Shown: positions 8,393 to 16,848, counted from the first letter of the stretch. The stretch: 64,000 nt of DNA from Azotimanducus chitobiosivorans (GCA_965200235.1 OZ241339.1:1798001-1862000); one strand, 5' to 3'. Program-made: numbers and translations. The notes: generated by a model not told the origin, from the sequence alone.

Positions 8393-9049
8393 TTGCAGCG
8401 CCTGCTGCTCGAAATGGATCGTCATACGGACGCCTCCGAGCATGTGTTCCTCGCAACGCTCACCGTATCCAATCATCTGCCCTTCACCTTTCCTGACGGG
8501 CGAGTCGATTATGCAAGTGGAACGCACACGCACGCCATGGCCTATGCGGACTGGGCGCTCGGACGCTTCATGCGACAAGCGCGCACCCGCTCGTGGTTCG
8601 ATGACACATTGTTCGTCATCGTCTCGGACCACGGCTACAGCAAGCTCGGCCATGCGCGCGTGCCCGTTGACCCGCTACGCGTGCCTATCCTGTTCTATGC
8701 GCCAGCGTACCTCGAAGCGAAGCGCGTGGGTGCGCTTATCTCGAGCTTTGAAGTGGCGAAGATGATCACCTGTGCGTTTGGCCTACCCGAATGCAACGAG
8801 TTTGGTGGTCGCGACATTCTTGCGCTAGCAGACGGCGAACACGGCCTCGCACCTATTGAATTCGAGTCGAAGCTGGCCTTGGCAAGCGAAACCGGCGTCA
8901 CCTTTCTCTTGCGCGATCAATCGATTGAGACCTGGCGGCGAGATGCGACAGGCACGTTGCGCTTGAGCACACCCGACTTCGAACAGGGAAGAAACGCTTC
9001 AGCGGTCTTTCGTACTGCCATGCAGGACTTTTACGGCGAACTGCGATAG
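8393..9049 (+). pseudogene. Truncated LTA-synthase/phosphoglycerol-transferase-like sulfatase fold
   Basis: A 218-residue reading frame that opens at a TTG and resembles only the C-terminal half of the LTA-synthase family. Landmarks are FLATLTVSNHLPFTFPDG, AMAYADWALGRFMRQAR and the metal-binding segment DTLFVIVSDHGY. The membrane-spanning N-terminus and the catalytic threonine region that should precede it are absent, and only 70 bp separate it from fusA. Family members transfer glycerol-phosphate or make osmoregulated glucans at the membrane; this fragment could not. I infer a remnant left when the DNA downstream of fusA was rearranged. Expression as a shortened soluble protein cannot be excluded. 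Confidence 0.7.
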
Positions 9050-9066
9050 ATTGCGCGAGAAGACCC

Positions 9067-10023
9067 GTGCTCGGAGCACTCGTGCGGTTTCTTACCTTGA
9101 AAATACTACGAACGCTGACAGCGCTTCGCGATACTGGAAGCCTCGTCGAAGCGTCTAATCAGATGTGTCTGACGGTGTCCGCGCTCTCGCACCAGTTCAA
9201 GGACATTGAAGAGGAACTCGGCAGCCAGCTGTTTGTTCGCAAGTCCAAGCCCATTCGCTTTACGCCGCTTGGCCGACGGGTGCTCGCGCTTGCAGACCAG
9301 ATACTGCCGCAAATCGACGCTGGCGAGCTTGAGATCCGCCGCCAAGCCCTCGGACAAGCCGGGCGGCTGCGCCTCGGCTGTGAATGCCGTTTCTCCTTCG
9401 AATGGCTGCTTGCGGCGGCGCAGGTTTTTCGCGGTCGATGGCCACAGGTGGACTTTGAAGTCGCCGAAGAGATTCAAGCAGCGCCGCTCGAGTCGGATGC
9501 AGGCAGCGGGCTTGATCTCTTGATCACACCCTACGTCGAAGCGCAAGAGCATGCGGTCTACATCCCGCTCTTTCGCGGGCAGCTCTGCCTGCTCGTACCA
9601 AGCGACCATGCATTTGCGAAGCGGCGCTACTGCAATGCCAGCGAGCTTGTCGGCCAGGTGCTCGTCGTGGCACGCGAGGAAGCCATGCGTCACGGTTTCC
9701 TGCGGCAGCTATTCCACGAGATGGGCGAGATGCCCGCCATGGTGCGAAGCGCCGACCTGCCGACCGTCATGATTCAGCATGTCGCCAATGGCAAAGGCTT
9801 GGCGCTCTTGCCACGATGGGCCGCTCGACCTTATGTTGAGCGGGGCATGGTGCGCACCGTCATGATCGGACAGCAGGGCTTTTCTTACACCCTCTATGCC
9901 GCTATTCGCAGTTCGGAAAGTGAAATCGAGCACTTTCAGGGGTTTATCGAAACCGCACGGGAGTATGCCGACAGCGCACTGCCCGATGTGGAAAGCGCTG
10001 AAGAACCAGTGCTATTCGGATAG
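9067..10023 (+). CDS. LysR-family transcriptional regulator, MetR-like
   Basis: A 318-residue LysR regulator. The N-terminal winged helix reads LKILRTLTALRDTGSLVEAS then TVSALSHQFKDIEEELGSQL and FVRKSKPIRFTPLG, very close to the MetR pattern. The remainder is the periplasmic-binding-like effector domain (GCECRFSFEWLLAAAQVF; IQHVANGKGLALLPRWA). MetR proteins use homocysteine as co-effector and activate methionine-synthesis genes; metX and metW are about 21 kb away here. The GTG at 9067 was used; a TTG ten codons downstream is also possible. The stop codon lies 3 bp before the first palindromic element. Function is inferred from N-terminal similarity, and the target genes are unknown. Confidence 0.8.
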   Translation: MLGALVRFLTLKILRTLTALRDTGSLVEASNQMCLTVSALSHQFKDIEEELGSQLFVRKSKPIRFTPLGRRVLALADQILPQIDAGELEIRRQALGQAGRLRLGCECRFSFEWLLAAAQVFRGRWPQVDFEVAEEIQAAPLESDAGSGLDLLITPYVEAQEHAVYIPLFRGQLCLLVPSDHAFAKRRYCNASELVGQVLVVAREEAMRHGFLRQLFHEMGEMPAMVRSADLPTVMIQHVANGKGLALLPRWAARPYVERGMVRTVMIGQQGFSYTLYAAIRSSESEIEHFQGFIETAREYADSALPDVESAEEPVLFG

Positions 10024-10026
10024 GAG

Positions 10027-10295
10027 CTAGTGTCCTGTCCCATAAATAAGTGTGGGTTCAGCGCGCAGGAGAAGGGCTGTGGCAAGGCGCGTTCCGCAGG
10101 CAATACTTTGCCGTATTGCCAAGGGACGCAACGCGGCCACAGCCCTTCTCCTGCGCGCCCTTCGGGAGTGGGCACAATCGCCGAAGGCTGCGTTGCAGCC
10201 CTTGGCAATATGCCCGATATTCCCTGCGGACTGCGCCTTGCCCTCGGCGATTGTGCCCACTCTGAATCACACTTATTTATGGGACAGGACACTAG
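10027..10295. mobile_element. MITE-like palindromic element 1
   Basis: A 269-bp element bounded on both sides by CTAG, with perfect 27-bp terminal inverted repeats at 10028-10054 and 10268-10294 (left end TAGTGTCCTGTCCCATAAAT). Inside are two further perfect palindromes: 23-bp arms at 10061-10083 and 10136-10158, and 17-bp arms at 10166-10182 and 10246-10262. The two loops contain related sequence in opposite orientation (a GCAGG-AATA-CCAAGGG core). No transposase is encoded, so it would have to be mobilised in trans. CTAG as a boundary is compatible with insertion into a YTAR-type target as used by some IS5 relatives, but the family is not established. Confidence 0.85.
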
Positions 10296-10496
10296 TGCTC
10301 CATCAAACTAATAATGCCGGATCAGCGCACCCACAAGCGCCCAGATGCAAGGCGCGTCGCGCAGGGAATACCCGCCGTATTTCCAAGGGCTGCAACGGAG
10401 CCTTCAGCCAAAAGGTGCGAGGGGCACCCTCGCAAGAATGTCGGTGGGCGCTTGTGGGCGCGCTGACACCTCATTTTTAGTTTGACGGAGCACTAG
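10292..10496. mobile_element. MITE-like palindromic element 2, sharing a CTAG with element 1
   Basis: A 205-bp element whose left CTAG is the right CTAG of element 1. Terminal repeats are at 10292-10311 (CTAGTGCTCCATCAAACTAA) and 10477-10496 (one mismatch). Subterminal arms at 10324-10343 and 10445-10464 also pair with one mismatch. The interior at about 10347-10395 repeats the same GCAGGGAATAC...CCAAGGGCTGCAACG core found in both loops of element 1, although the terminal repeats differ. There is no coding capacity. Solo copies of the terminal repeat occur near 29.37 and 36.04 kb. It separates the MetR-like gene from the nrtR promoter. Confidence 0.8.
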
Positions 10497-10554
10497 ATCG
10501 CTGTACCGATCAATGCGGATTTCAGTAGAAGAGACGTGAAATCGCTCCACTAGA

Positions 10555-10573
10555 TATTGTCTTTTAGACAATA
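10555..10573. promoter_or_regulatory. Perfect palindromic operator candidate for the NrtR-type regulator
   Basis: A 19-bp perfect dyad, TATTGTCT-TTT-AGACAATA, lies 26 bp upstream of the GTG start of the NrtR-like gene. NrtR regulators bind palindromes and commonly control their own transcription, so autoregulation is a sound inference. No second copy was noticed elsewhere in the window. Core promoter boxes were not clearly assigned. Confidence 0.6.
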
Positions 10574-10599
10574 TAGGTTCGCTCTGTTACATTGGCGCG

Positions 10600-11343
10600 G
10601 TGAAACCGGCAAGCAGCAGATACGACCCACATACTTACCCGCCTGTGGCGGTCGCAGTAGACGTGGTTGTGCAGACTATTCTTGAAGGTGCTTTGCATAT
10701 ACTCTTGATCGAGCGTGGAGAAGCGCCCTTTCTGAGCGGCTGGGCCCTTCCGGGCGGCTTCATTCACGAAGATGAAAACTTAGATCAAGCGGCGGTGCGC
10801 GAACTTGAGGAAAAAACGGGCATCGGCGCGGATGACGCGCACCTTGGACAGCTTGGAAGTTACGGCGATCCGAGTCGGGGCCCGCACATGCGTGTAGTCA
10901 CTGTCGCTTACTGGGCGATTTGTGCGCACCCGCCTGAGCCCCACGGAGGCACCGATGCGAAGCGCGCGAAGTTTGTGGACCTGTCCGAAATCGAGGATGG
11001 CGTACTCAAGATCGCCCTCGATCATCGCACAATACTTGATGATGCAATCGAGCGCACACGTTCGAAGATCGAATATACAGCGCTTGCCGCCAAATTCTGC
11101 CAAGCCACCTTCACGATTACCGAACTTCGCAGGGTCTATGAAATCCTCTGGGGCAAACGCCTCGATCCAGGCAATTTCCAGCGCAATTTGCGCGCCAATC
11201 AAGCGTTTTTGTCAGACATTGGCAGCCAGCGCACAGTCAGCCCGTCAGGCGGGCGGCCAGCATCGCTCTGGCGTCTCGCGGACCCGACCGGCAAAGGCCG
11301 GCTCGAAACACCGCTCGCGAGTCGAACGAGCGCACCCCAATAA
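10600..11343 (+). CDS. nrtR: NrtR-type transcriptional regulator (Nudix + winged helix)
   Basis: A 247-residue protein with an N-terminal Nudix domain (residues about 20-150) and a C-terminal winged-helix domain (FTITELRRVYEILWGKRLD, then FQRNLRANQAFL), the architecture of NrtR. These proteins bind ADP-ribose through the Nudix fold and repress NAD-metabolism or pentose genes. The Nudix box GGFIHEDENLDQAAVREL ends REL-E-E-K-T-G-I, so the second metal-binding glutamate is replaced by lysine; this suggests a sensing rather than hydrolysing domain, common in the family. No NAD-biosynthesis gene is adjacent, so the regulon is unknown. The GTG start has no clear Shine-Dalgarno sequence. The last roughly 30 residues are low-complexity and not part of the fold. 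Confidence 0.85.
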   Translation: MKPASSRYDPHTYPPVAVAVDVVVQTILEGALHILLIERGEAPFLSGWALPGGFIHEDENLDQAAVRELEEKTGIGADDAHLGQLGSYGDPSRGPHMRVVTVAYWAICAHPPEPHGGTDAKRAKFVDLSEIEDGVLKIALDHRTILDDAIERTRSKIEYTALAAKFCQATFTITELRRVYEILWGKRLDPGNFQRNLRANQAFLSDIGSQRTVSPSGGRPASLWRLADPTGKGRLETPLASRTSAPQ

Positions 11344-11631
11344 CGCCTGCGAATGTATCAAATGTTTGCCTCTGAAGACACAAAATCTTTGCTCCTGAAT
11401 CAATTGAATCCTTGCCCATAACTTGATAAGACGGGCGCATGAGGCTTTCGCAGCCTCCTTCGATTGCAGCGAGCCATGAATGCCACCGCGCATCGCTGTG
11501 GCAAGCCCGCCTGCCTCGGCATGATTGTCGACCGTGGCTTTGGCTACCGACGCGTCGATAGCATTGACATCATCATGCGGGCGATGGAAACGCGCCTTGG
11601 CTTCTCGTGCGATGGAGCGAGACGCAGGCTC
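11344..11631. other. Intergenic stretch between nrtR and zapE
   Basis: About 290 bp between convergent genes. A 67-codon plus-strand frame at 11464-11667 runs into zapE antisense and has no Shine-Dalgarno sequence or recognisable similarity, so I do not call it a gene. No terminator hairpin with a T-tract was found. Confidence 0.4.
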
Positions 11632-12735
11632 CTACGCCTTATGCATGCGCTCCATATACTCAATTGACCGCATCTCAATAAGGCGGCTTGCGCATCGCTC
11701 GAACGCCAGACCGTGCTGCTCACCTCGATAGAGCGCTTCGACCTCGGCCTCCGCCGAGATAATCAGATTGACGCACCGATCATACAGTTCATCAATGAGC
11801 GCAATGAAGCGACGCGCAGCGTTTTCCTGATGTCCATCCATCACTGGCACGTTGCTCAAGAGCAGCGTGTGGAACAGACGCGAGATTTCGATGTAGTCGA
11901 GCTGACTGCGCGCGGTCTCGCACAGCTCACGAAAGTCGAACAGCGCAACGCCACCAGCAACGCGCCGCGCACGAATTTCGCGTCCGAGAATCTCAAGGGG
12001 CGTATTCTCGTTCACCGGTTCATCGGCGAGCCTCAAGAAGCTTGCGAGCATTTTTGCCTCGGCAGCTTCATCGTTCGACGTGTGGTAGACGCCGGCATCG
12101 CGAAGAAGACGCATTCGGAAATCCTCTCCAGCGCCGATCGCTACCACCCGCATGTGTTCACGAATGAGATCAATGACAGGCAAGAACCTTCGCCGTTGCA
12201 GGCCGTTCTCGTACAGGTTCTCGGGCGCCAAATTCGATGTTGCCACCAAGGTGACGCCGCGCGCGATGAGCGCCTGCAACAGTTCGGCGAGAATCATGGC
12301 ATCGCCAATGTCGGTAACATAGAACTCGTCAATGCACACTACCCTCGCTTCGGCGCGAAGATTCGCCGCGGTCAATTGAAGTGGGTCCTGGTGGCCTGCA
12401 TACCTGCCCAGACTTTCGTGTACGCGCTGCATCAGCCTATGGAAATGCAGCCGTTGCCGAGGCACATCGCCGAGGCTTTGGTATATGAGGTCCATCAGTA
12501 AAGTCTTGCCGCGCCCGACGGCGCCCCAGAGATAGAGTCCCTTGACAGGCATCTCGGGCTTGCGCAGCACCTTGTCGACAAGTCCCCTCAATCTCGGCGC
12601 TTCGTGGCGCGGTACAAATTCCTCGCACAGCTCGTCAATCACCGGCAGTAGGCGAGTCTGCGCCGCATCCGGCAGGAGCTCACCAGCGTCAATCAGAGCG
12701 CGATACTGATCGCTCGGTACGAATCCCGGCACCAT
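11632..12735 (-). CDS. zapE: Cell division ATPase ZapE
   Basis: A 367-residue AAA+ protein of the ZapE (AFG1-like) family. The Walker A motif is GAVGRGKT in LYLWGAVGRGKTLLMDLIY, Walker B is VVCIDEFYVTDIGDAMI, and the sensor-1 region is VTLVATSNLAPENLYENGLQ. ZapE associates with the Z-ring and affects FtsZ polymer stability under stress; the eukaryotic homologue is mitochondrial. It begins 11 bp downstream of hisD on the same strand, so co-transcription with the hisD-hisG-murA genes is likely. In many gammaproteobacteria zapE is elsewhere, near ribosomal genes. Confidence 0.93.
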   Translation of the reverse strand: MVPGFVPSDQYRALIDAGELLPDAAQTRLLPVIDELCEEFVPRHEAPRLRGLVDKVLRKPEMPVKGLYLWGAVGRGKTLLMDLIYQSLGDVPRQRLHFHRLMQRVHESLGRYAGHQDPLQLTAANLRAEARVVCIDEFYVTDIGDAMILAELLQALIARGVTLVATSNLAPENLYENGLQRRRFLPVIDLIREHMRVVAIGAGEDFRMRLLRDAGVYHTSNDEAAEAKMLASFLRLADEPVNENTPLEILGREIRARRVAGGVALFDFRELCETARSQLDYIEISRLFHTLLLSNVPVMDGHQENAARRFIALIDELYDRCVNLIISAEAEVEALYRGEQHGLAFERCASRLIEMRSIEYMERMHKA

Positions 12736-12746
12736 GACAGAGCGAA

Positions 12747-14057
12747 TTATTGCCTGCGCGCAATGGCCGCGAGCGCATGTGCTTCAAGACCTTCGCACTC
12801 CGCAAAGTTGGCCGCAGTGTGAGCGAGCCTGCTCGCACCCTCTGGAGTGAGCGAGATAACTGAGCGCGCCTTGGTAAAGGTCTCAACACCGAGCGCGGAA
12901 TTGAATCGCGCGCTACCCGATGTCGGCAGAACATGACTTGGGCCGGCCAGATAGTCGCCAAACACTTCGGATGAAGGGCTGCCCAAGAATACGGCCCCCG
13001 CATGGGCGATGCGCGGCAACCATGTCTTGGCGTCCGCTACGCACAGCGACAAGTGCTCTGGCGCGAAGCGATTAGCGATGTCTATCGCATGGGCAATATC
13101 CCGGGATCGAATGAGCGCACCGTGCGCTTGGAATGACGCTTTAATCAAGCGAGAGCGCTTTAACGTACCGAGATGCCTGTCAAGCGCCTGCGACACCGAA
13201 TCGGCTAGCACCGCATTCGGCGTCACAAGGATTGCCTGCGCATCGGCATCGTGCTCCGCCTGCGCACACAGGTCAAGAGCAAGCCAATCGGCTGGTGCAT
13301 CCGCATCGGCTACGATCAATACTTCAGACGGGCCGGCGATGAGATCAATACCGACATCGCCCGATACTTGGCGCTTGGCTTCTGTCACCCGTGCGCTGCC
13401 CGGGCCGGCGATCAAATCGACCCGACCAATGCGTTCCGTTCCGTAAGCGAGTGCGGCGATGGCTTGTGCACCGCCGAGCCGCCAGAATTCATCGACTTCG
13501 GCGAGATGCGCAGCGGCAAGCAGTAGCATGTCCTGCTCAGGCGTTGTCGGCGGCGATGTCACGACGATTTGCGCGACCCCGGCGACACGCGCCGGAATCG
13601 CCGTCATCAGCAGGGTCGAAGGATAGGTGGCCTGCCCACCCGGCACGTAAACGCCCACACGTGAGAGCGGGACACATTCGCGCATCAGCGTGTTTCCGAG
13701 AGCATCTTCGTGAATTTTGCGATCATCTCCTCGGGTTGCCTCGTGAAACGCGCGTATGCGTGCGCTTGCCGTGTCCAGAACAGTCTTTAGTTCCGGGGTC
13801 AGCGATCGATAGGCCGCTTCTTGCGCTTCTCTTGAGACTTCGAGCGCGTCGAGGCAAGTCACCTCTGGCGCGTCAAAGGCTTGCGTGAATTCGAGCAGCG
13901 CCCGGTCGCCATGCTTGACGACACGTGCAATAATTTCCGACACCGATGCCACCAGCTGCGAGTCGCGCAACGTGCGATTTCGCAGCAGCGCATCGAGCGA
14001 GGCTTCAAAGTCTGCGTCGTCGGCATCGAGTCGTCGAATAAGTTGGCGAGCGCTCAC
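12747..14057 (-). CDS. hisD: Histidinol dehydrogenase
   Basis: About 436 residues, the family size. Recognisable are REAQEAAYRSL, VGVYVPGGQATYPSTLLMTAIPA, the NAD region FWRLGGAQAIAALAYGTE, the signature IDLIAGPSEVLI and the zinc-site segment APEHLSLCV. It catalyses the last two NAD-dependent, zinc-dependent oxidations from histidinol to histidine. I chose GTG at 14057, which overlaps the hisG stop by 4 bp (GTGA). An ATG nine codons upstream would overlap hisG by 31 bp. The gene order hisG-hisD after murA is typical of gammaproteobacteria; hisC, which often follows, is replaced by zapE. Confidence 0.96.
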   Translation of the reverse strand: MSARQLIRRLDADDADFEASLDALLRNRTLRDSQLVASVSEIIARVVKHGDRALLEFTQAFDAPEVTCLDALEVSREAQEAAYRSLTPELKTVLDTASARIRAFHEATRGDDRKIHEDALGNTLMRECVPLSRVGVYVPGGQATYPSTLLMTAIPARVAGVAQIVVTSPPTTPEQDMLLLAAAHLAEVDEFWRLGGAQAIAALAYGTERIGRVDLIAGPGSARVTEAKRQVSGDVGIDLIAGPSEVLIVADADAPADWLALDLCAQAEHDADAQAILVTPNAVLADSVSQALDRHLGTLKRSRLIKASFQAHGALIRSRDIAHAIDIANRFAPEHLSLCVADAKTWLPRIAHAGAVFLGSPSSEVFGDYLAGPSHVLPTSGSARFNSALGVETFTKARSVISLTPEGASRLAHTAANFAECEGLEAHALAAIARRQ

Positions 14058-14677
14058 AGGCTGTCCTGCAGCCGCGAAAGACAAGCGAGCACTTCCGCCT
14101 GCTTGACCTTGAGGGCTGTCCGGTTGACGATGACTCGGCTTGAGACATGAGCGATCATTTCCAAAGGCACGAGGCCGTTGGCGCGCAGCGTTTCGCCGGT
14201 ATCAACGATATCGACGATCAGGTCGCAGAGGCCTAAGCGCGGCGCGACTTCGAGTGCGCCGGAGAGCTTGATGAAGCGCACTTCTTGACCCTGCGCTGCG
14301 AAGAACCGCTCGCTCAATCGGACGAACTTGGTGGCGACGCGGAGCGGGCGAGAGCGGTCAAATTCAGCGTCCGCAAGACCCGCTGACATGATGCTGCACT
14401 TGGCAATGCCGAGATCAAGTCGCTCGAAGTATTCATGGGTGGGGTGCTCGAACAAGGTGTCCTTGCCGACAAGACCTAAGTCCGCTGCACCGTGCTCAAC
14501 ATAGACTGGCACGTCAGCGCCCCGCATCACCACCACGCGCAATCCACTTTTCTCGGCGGGTTCAAAGACGAGCGCGCGCGTATCCTTGAATTGACCCGGC
14601 CGGACAAGGCCGGCGCGCTCAAGGATGGGCACGGCCTCGGCCAGTACGCGGCCTTTATTGAGAGCGAGCGTGAGCAT
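14054..14677 (-). CDS. hisG: ATP phosphoribosyltransferase, short form
   Basis: A 207-residue HisG beginning MLTLALNKGRVL, lacking the C-terminal ACT-like regulatory domain, so it is the short HisG(S) form. That form needs HisZ for activity and feedback control; no hisZ is visible in the window. The PRPP-binding signature is LCDLIVDIVDTGETLRANGL. It catalyses the committed step of histidine synthesis (ATP + PRPP to PR-ATP). The start is the ATG 4 bp after the murA stop; the upstream in-frame extension lies within murA. Tight spacing with murA and hisD indicates one transcript. Confidence 0.95.
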   Translation of the reverse strand: MLTLALNKGRVLAEAVPILERAGLVRPGQFKDTRALVFEPAEKSGLRVVVMRGADVPVYVEHGAADLGLVGKDTLFEHPTHEYFERLDLGIAKCSIMSAGLADAEFDRSRPLRVATKFVRLSERFFAAQGQEVRFIKLSGALEVAPRLGLCDLIVDIVDTGETLRANGLVPLEMIAHVSSRVIVNRTALKVKQAEVLACLSRLQDSL

Positions 14678-14681
14678 GGCG

Positions 14682-15947
14682 CTAGTGTACCCGCCGCACA
14701 CGGCCACCGAGGACCAGCAGCTTGTCTTCCACCGCTTCGTACCCTCGGTCAATGTGGTAAATCCGATCGATCAAGGTCGTGCCTTCGGCGGCAAGCCCGG
14801 CAATGACTAGCGAAAACGATGCTCGAAGGTCGGTCGCCATCACTGGCGCGCCGTGCAGTTGCAGGACACCTTGAACGTGTACAGAATTGTCTCGCGGCCC
14901 TGAAATTACTGCACCGAGCCGGACAAGCTCGGCGACATGCATGAATCGATTCTCGAAGATCGTCTCCTCGACCGTCGATGCGCCGTCAGCCACGCAGTTG
15001 AGGGCAAGAAACTGAGCTTGGGCATCGGTGGGAAATCCCGGATGCTCGCTCGTGCGGATATCGACCGGTCTCGGTCGCCGACCGCGCATGTTGATTTCGA
15101 TGTGCGAGTCGCCTACATCAAGTTCACCGCCAGTGGCCGCCAAGCTGTGCAGGACGCTCGCAAGTGAACCGGCATCCGTGCCGCACGCCCTGACGCGACC
15201 TCGCGTCGCCGCACCTGCAATGAGATAGGTGGCGGTTTCGATGCGATCCGGCATGACGGAAAAGTCCGCGCCGGACAATCGCTCGGCACCTTGAACGGTG
15301 ATGCGGTCGCTGCCGTGCCCGCGAATGTTGGCGCCCATGGCAAGCAGGAACTTCGCGAGATCGACCACTTCCGGCTCGCGCGCGGCGTTGCTGATGCGCG
15401 TGGTGCCTTTGGCAAGGCACGCCGCCATCATCAAGTTTTCCGTGCCGCCAACCGTCGGTCGGTCGAAGCGCACATCGCTTCCGACAAGTCCGCCGGGCGG
15501 CGCTGTCATGCGCACATAGCCGTCGTGCAGGTCAAGCGTTGCGCCGAGCGCCTCAAGGCCTTTCAAATGCTGATCCACTGGACGGGTGCCAATCGCGCAG
15601 CCGCCGGGCAAAGGTGCTTCGGCTTCGCCGAATCGCGCTAACAGCGGTCCGAGGACAAAAAACGAAGCGCGCATCGTCTTGACCAGATCATAGGGCGCGC
15701 TTACCGAGCACGCTTGCCCCATTTGCACCTCGAGCGTGTCGCTTGCCGTACGCTCGACCTCGGCGCCGAAGGCGCGCAGGATGCGCGCCATCGTCGCGAC
15801 ATCTCGAAGATCAGGCACACGCCCAATACGCACCGGCTCCGCGGTCAAGAGGCATGCCGCCATGATCGGCAGCACCGAGTTTTTCGCGCCAGAAATTCGA
15901 ACTTCGCCAGCGAGCGCTCGCCCGCCTTCAATTTCTAGCTTGTCCAC
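14682..15947 (-). CDS. murA: UDP-N-acetylglucosamine 1-carboxyvinyltransferase
   Basis: A 421-residue MurA starting MDKLEIEGGRALAGEVRISGAK. The catalytic cysteine is retained in the flexible loop, PGGCAIGTRPVDQHL, so the enzyme should be fosfomycin-sensitive. SGAKNSVLPIMAA and the late EHPGFPTDAQAQF are also canonical. It transfers enolpyruvate from PEP to UDP-GlcNAc, the first committed step of peptidoglycan synthesis. It lies 4 bp after the BolA-family gene and 4 bp before hisG, in the conserved gammaproteobacterial order ibaG-murA-hisG. Confidence 0.97.
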   Translation of the reverse strand: MDKLEIEGGRALAGEVRISGAKNSVLPIMAACLLTAEPVRIGRVPDLRDVATMARILRAFGAEVERTASDTLEVQMGQACSVSAPYDLVKTMRASFFVLGPLLARFGEAEAPLPGGCAIGTRPVDQHLKGLEALGATLDLHDGYVRMTAPPGGLVGSDVRFDRPTVGGTENLMMAACLAKGTTRISNAAREPEVVDLAKFLLAMGANIRGHGSDRITVQGAERLSGADFSVMPDRIETATYLIAGAATRGRVRACGTDAGSLASVLHSLAATGGELDVGDSHIEINMRGRRPRPVDIRTSEHPGFPTDAQAQFLALNCVADGASTVEETIFENRFMHVAELVRLGAVISGPRDNSVHVQGVLQLHGAPVMATDLRASFSLVIAGLAAEGTTLIDRIYHIDRGYEAVEDKLLVLGGRVRRVH

Positions 15948-15951
15948 GGGA

Positions 15952-16188
15952 TCAGTCGGTTGCGTCGGCTTCGTCAGGCGTCAGCGCTTGGATGCTCACC
16001 GAATGCAGGCGGCCATCCCTGATAGCTTGAGAAAGCGCCCGATAGACCATTTGCGTGCGTTTGACTTTCGAGAGTCCTTGGAAGGCTTCGCTCACCACGC
16101 GCACCTCGGTGCCGGCGCTGCCATCGCCCGATGCCGTCACTTCTGCATCCTCAAAGTGTTCGCGAACCAATCCGACGATATCGACCAT
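15952..16188 (-). CDS. ibaG: BolA-family protein IbaG
   Basis: A 78-residue BolA/YrbA-family protein. The typical central segment is present (VRVVSEAFQGLSKVKRTQMVYRAL, with the invariant FxGxSxxxRxxxVY pattern modified to KVKRTQMVY). IbaG associates with monothiol glutaredoxins and [2Fe-2S] clusters and is linked to acid stress and envelope homeostasis. The conserved histidine often found in the HxVS motif is not obvious here, since VSEAF is preceded by VRV. It sits between mlaC and murA as in E. coli, although mlaB, which usually intervenes, is missing. Confidence 0.85.
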   Translation of the reverse strand: MVDIVGLVREHFEDAEVTASGDGSAGTEVRVVSEAFQGLSKVKRTQMVYRALSQAIRDGRLHSVSIQALTPDEADATD

Positions 16189-16194
16189 GATTCC

Positions 16195-16848
16195 TTACCG
16201 TTGCGGAGATGCCGCTATCACAGCCGCCGCGAACTCAATGATGGCCTGATCAATATCACCTGTGACATCCATGATGCGACCAAATTGATTGCGCCAGGTA
16301 AGACCGAGGTTAATGCCTGCAAGATTGATATTGACAAGCTTCCACTCAGCGCCTTCCGAAGTCCGCCGCATGTAGAAGACGATGGGTATTGCTTGCCCGT
16401 CGGAGCCGACAAACTCAAGGTTCACATTGACGCGGTTCAGGTTGCTCGGCGGCGCTTTCGGCATCAGCACGCGAATCTCCTGATCTTGCAGCCTCAGCAT
16501 GGCCGCCGCGTAGAAGTCGAGCAGCATCACGCGCACACTCTCCACAAAGCCTGTGCGCTGCACTTCCGTGGCCGCCTGGAAGTGCTGGCCCATGACGCCT
16601 CTTGAGAAGCCGACCCAGTCGAGCCTCGGATTCAGCAGTTCGTAGATATCTGCTTTGAACGCCTGGACATCGACTTGCTCTCGCGTCTGGGTGTCGCGAA
16701 TGAGCGCGATGACTTGGCGCGTCACGTCATCGACCACCTGATGGGGTTCCGGCAACTCGGACGTCTCTTCCGCGTGTAGCGGGAACACGCACACCGCAAG
16801 CAATAGCGGTGCACAGAATTTGAGTAGAGCGTTCATTTCGATTCGCAT
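16195..16848 (-). CDS. mlaC: Phospholipid-binding protein MlaC
   Basis: A 217-residue exported protein with signal peptide (LLKFCAPLLLAVCVFPLHAEE). The MlaC/Ttg2D fold is recognised from VDDVTRQVIALIRDTQ, LNPRLDWVGFSRGVMGQHF and KLVNINLAGINLGLTWRNQF. MlaC ferries phospholipids between the outer-membrane MlaA complex and the inner-membrane MlaFEDB transporter. The usual upstream genes mlaF, mlaE and mlaD are not here: 83 bp upstream a gene on the opposite strand begins. So either the transporter is encoded elsewhere or the locus was rearranged. The ATG at 16848 has a GAGG Shine-Dalgarno 5 bp away; a second ATG four codons in is possible. Confidence 0.9.
   Translation of the reverse strand: MRIEMNALLKFCAPLLLAVCVFPLHAEETSELPEPHQVVDDVTRQVIALIRDTQTREQVDVQAFKADIYELLNPRLDWVGFSRGVMGQHFQAATEVQRTGFVESVRVMLLDFYAAAMLRLQDQEIRVLMPKAPPSNLNRVNVNLEFVGSDGQAIPIVFYMRRTSEGAEWKLVNINLAGINLGLTWRNQFGRIMDVTGDIDQAIIEFAAAVIAASPQR

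Noticed and set aside
11464..11667. 67-codon frame between nrtR and zapE
   Set aside because: It has no Shine-Dalgarno or similarity and overlaps zapE antisense.
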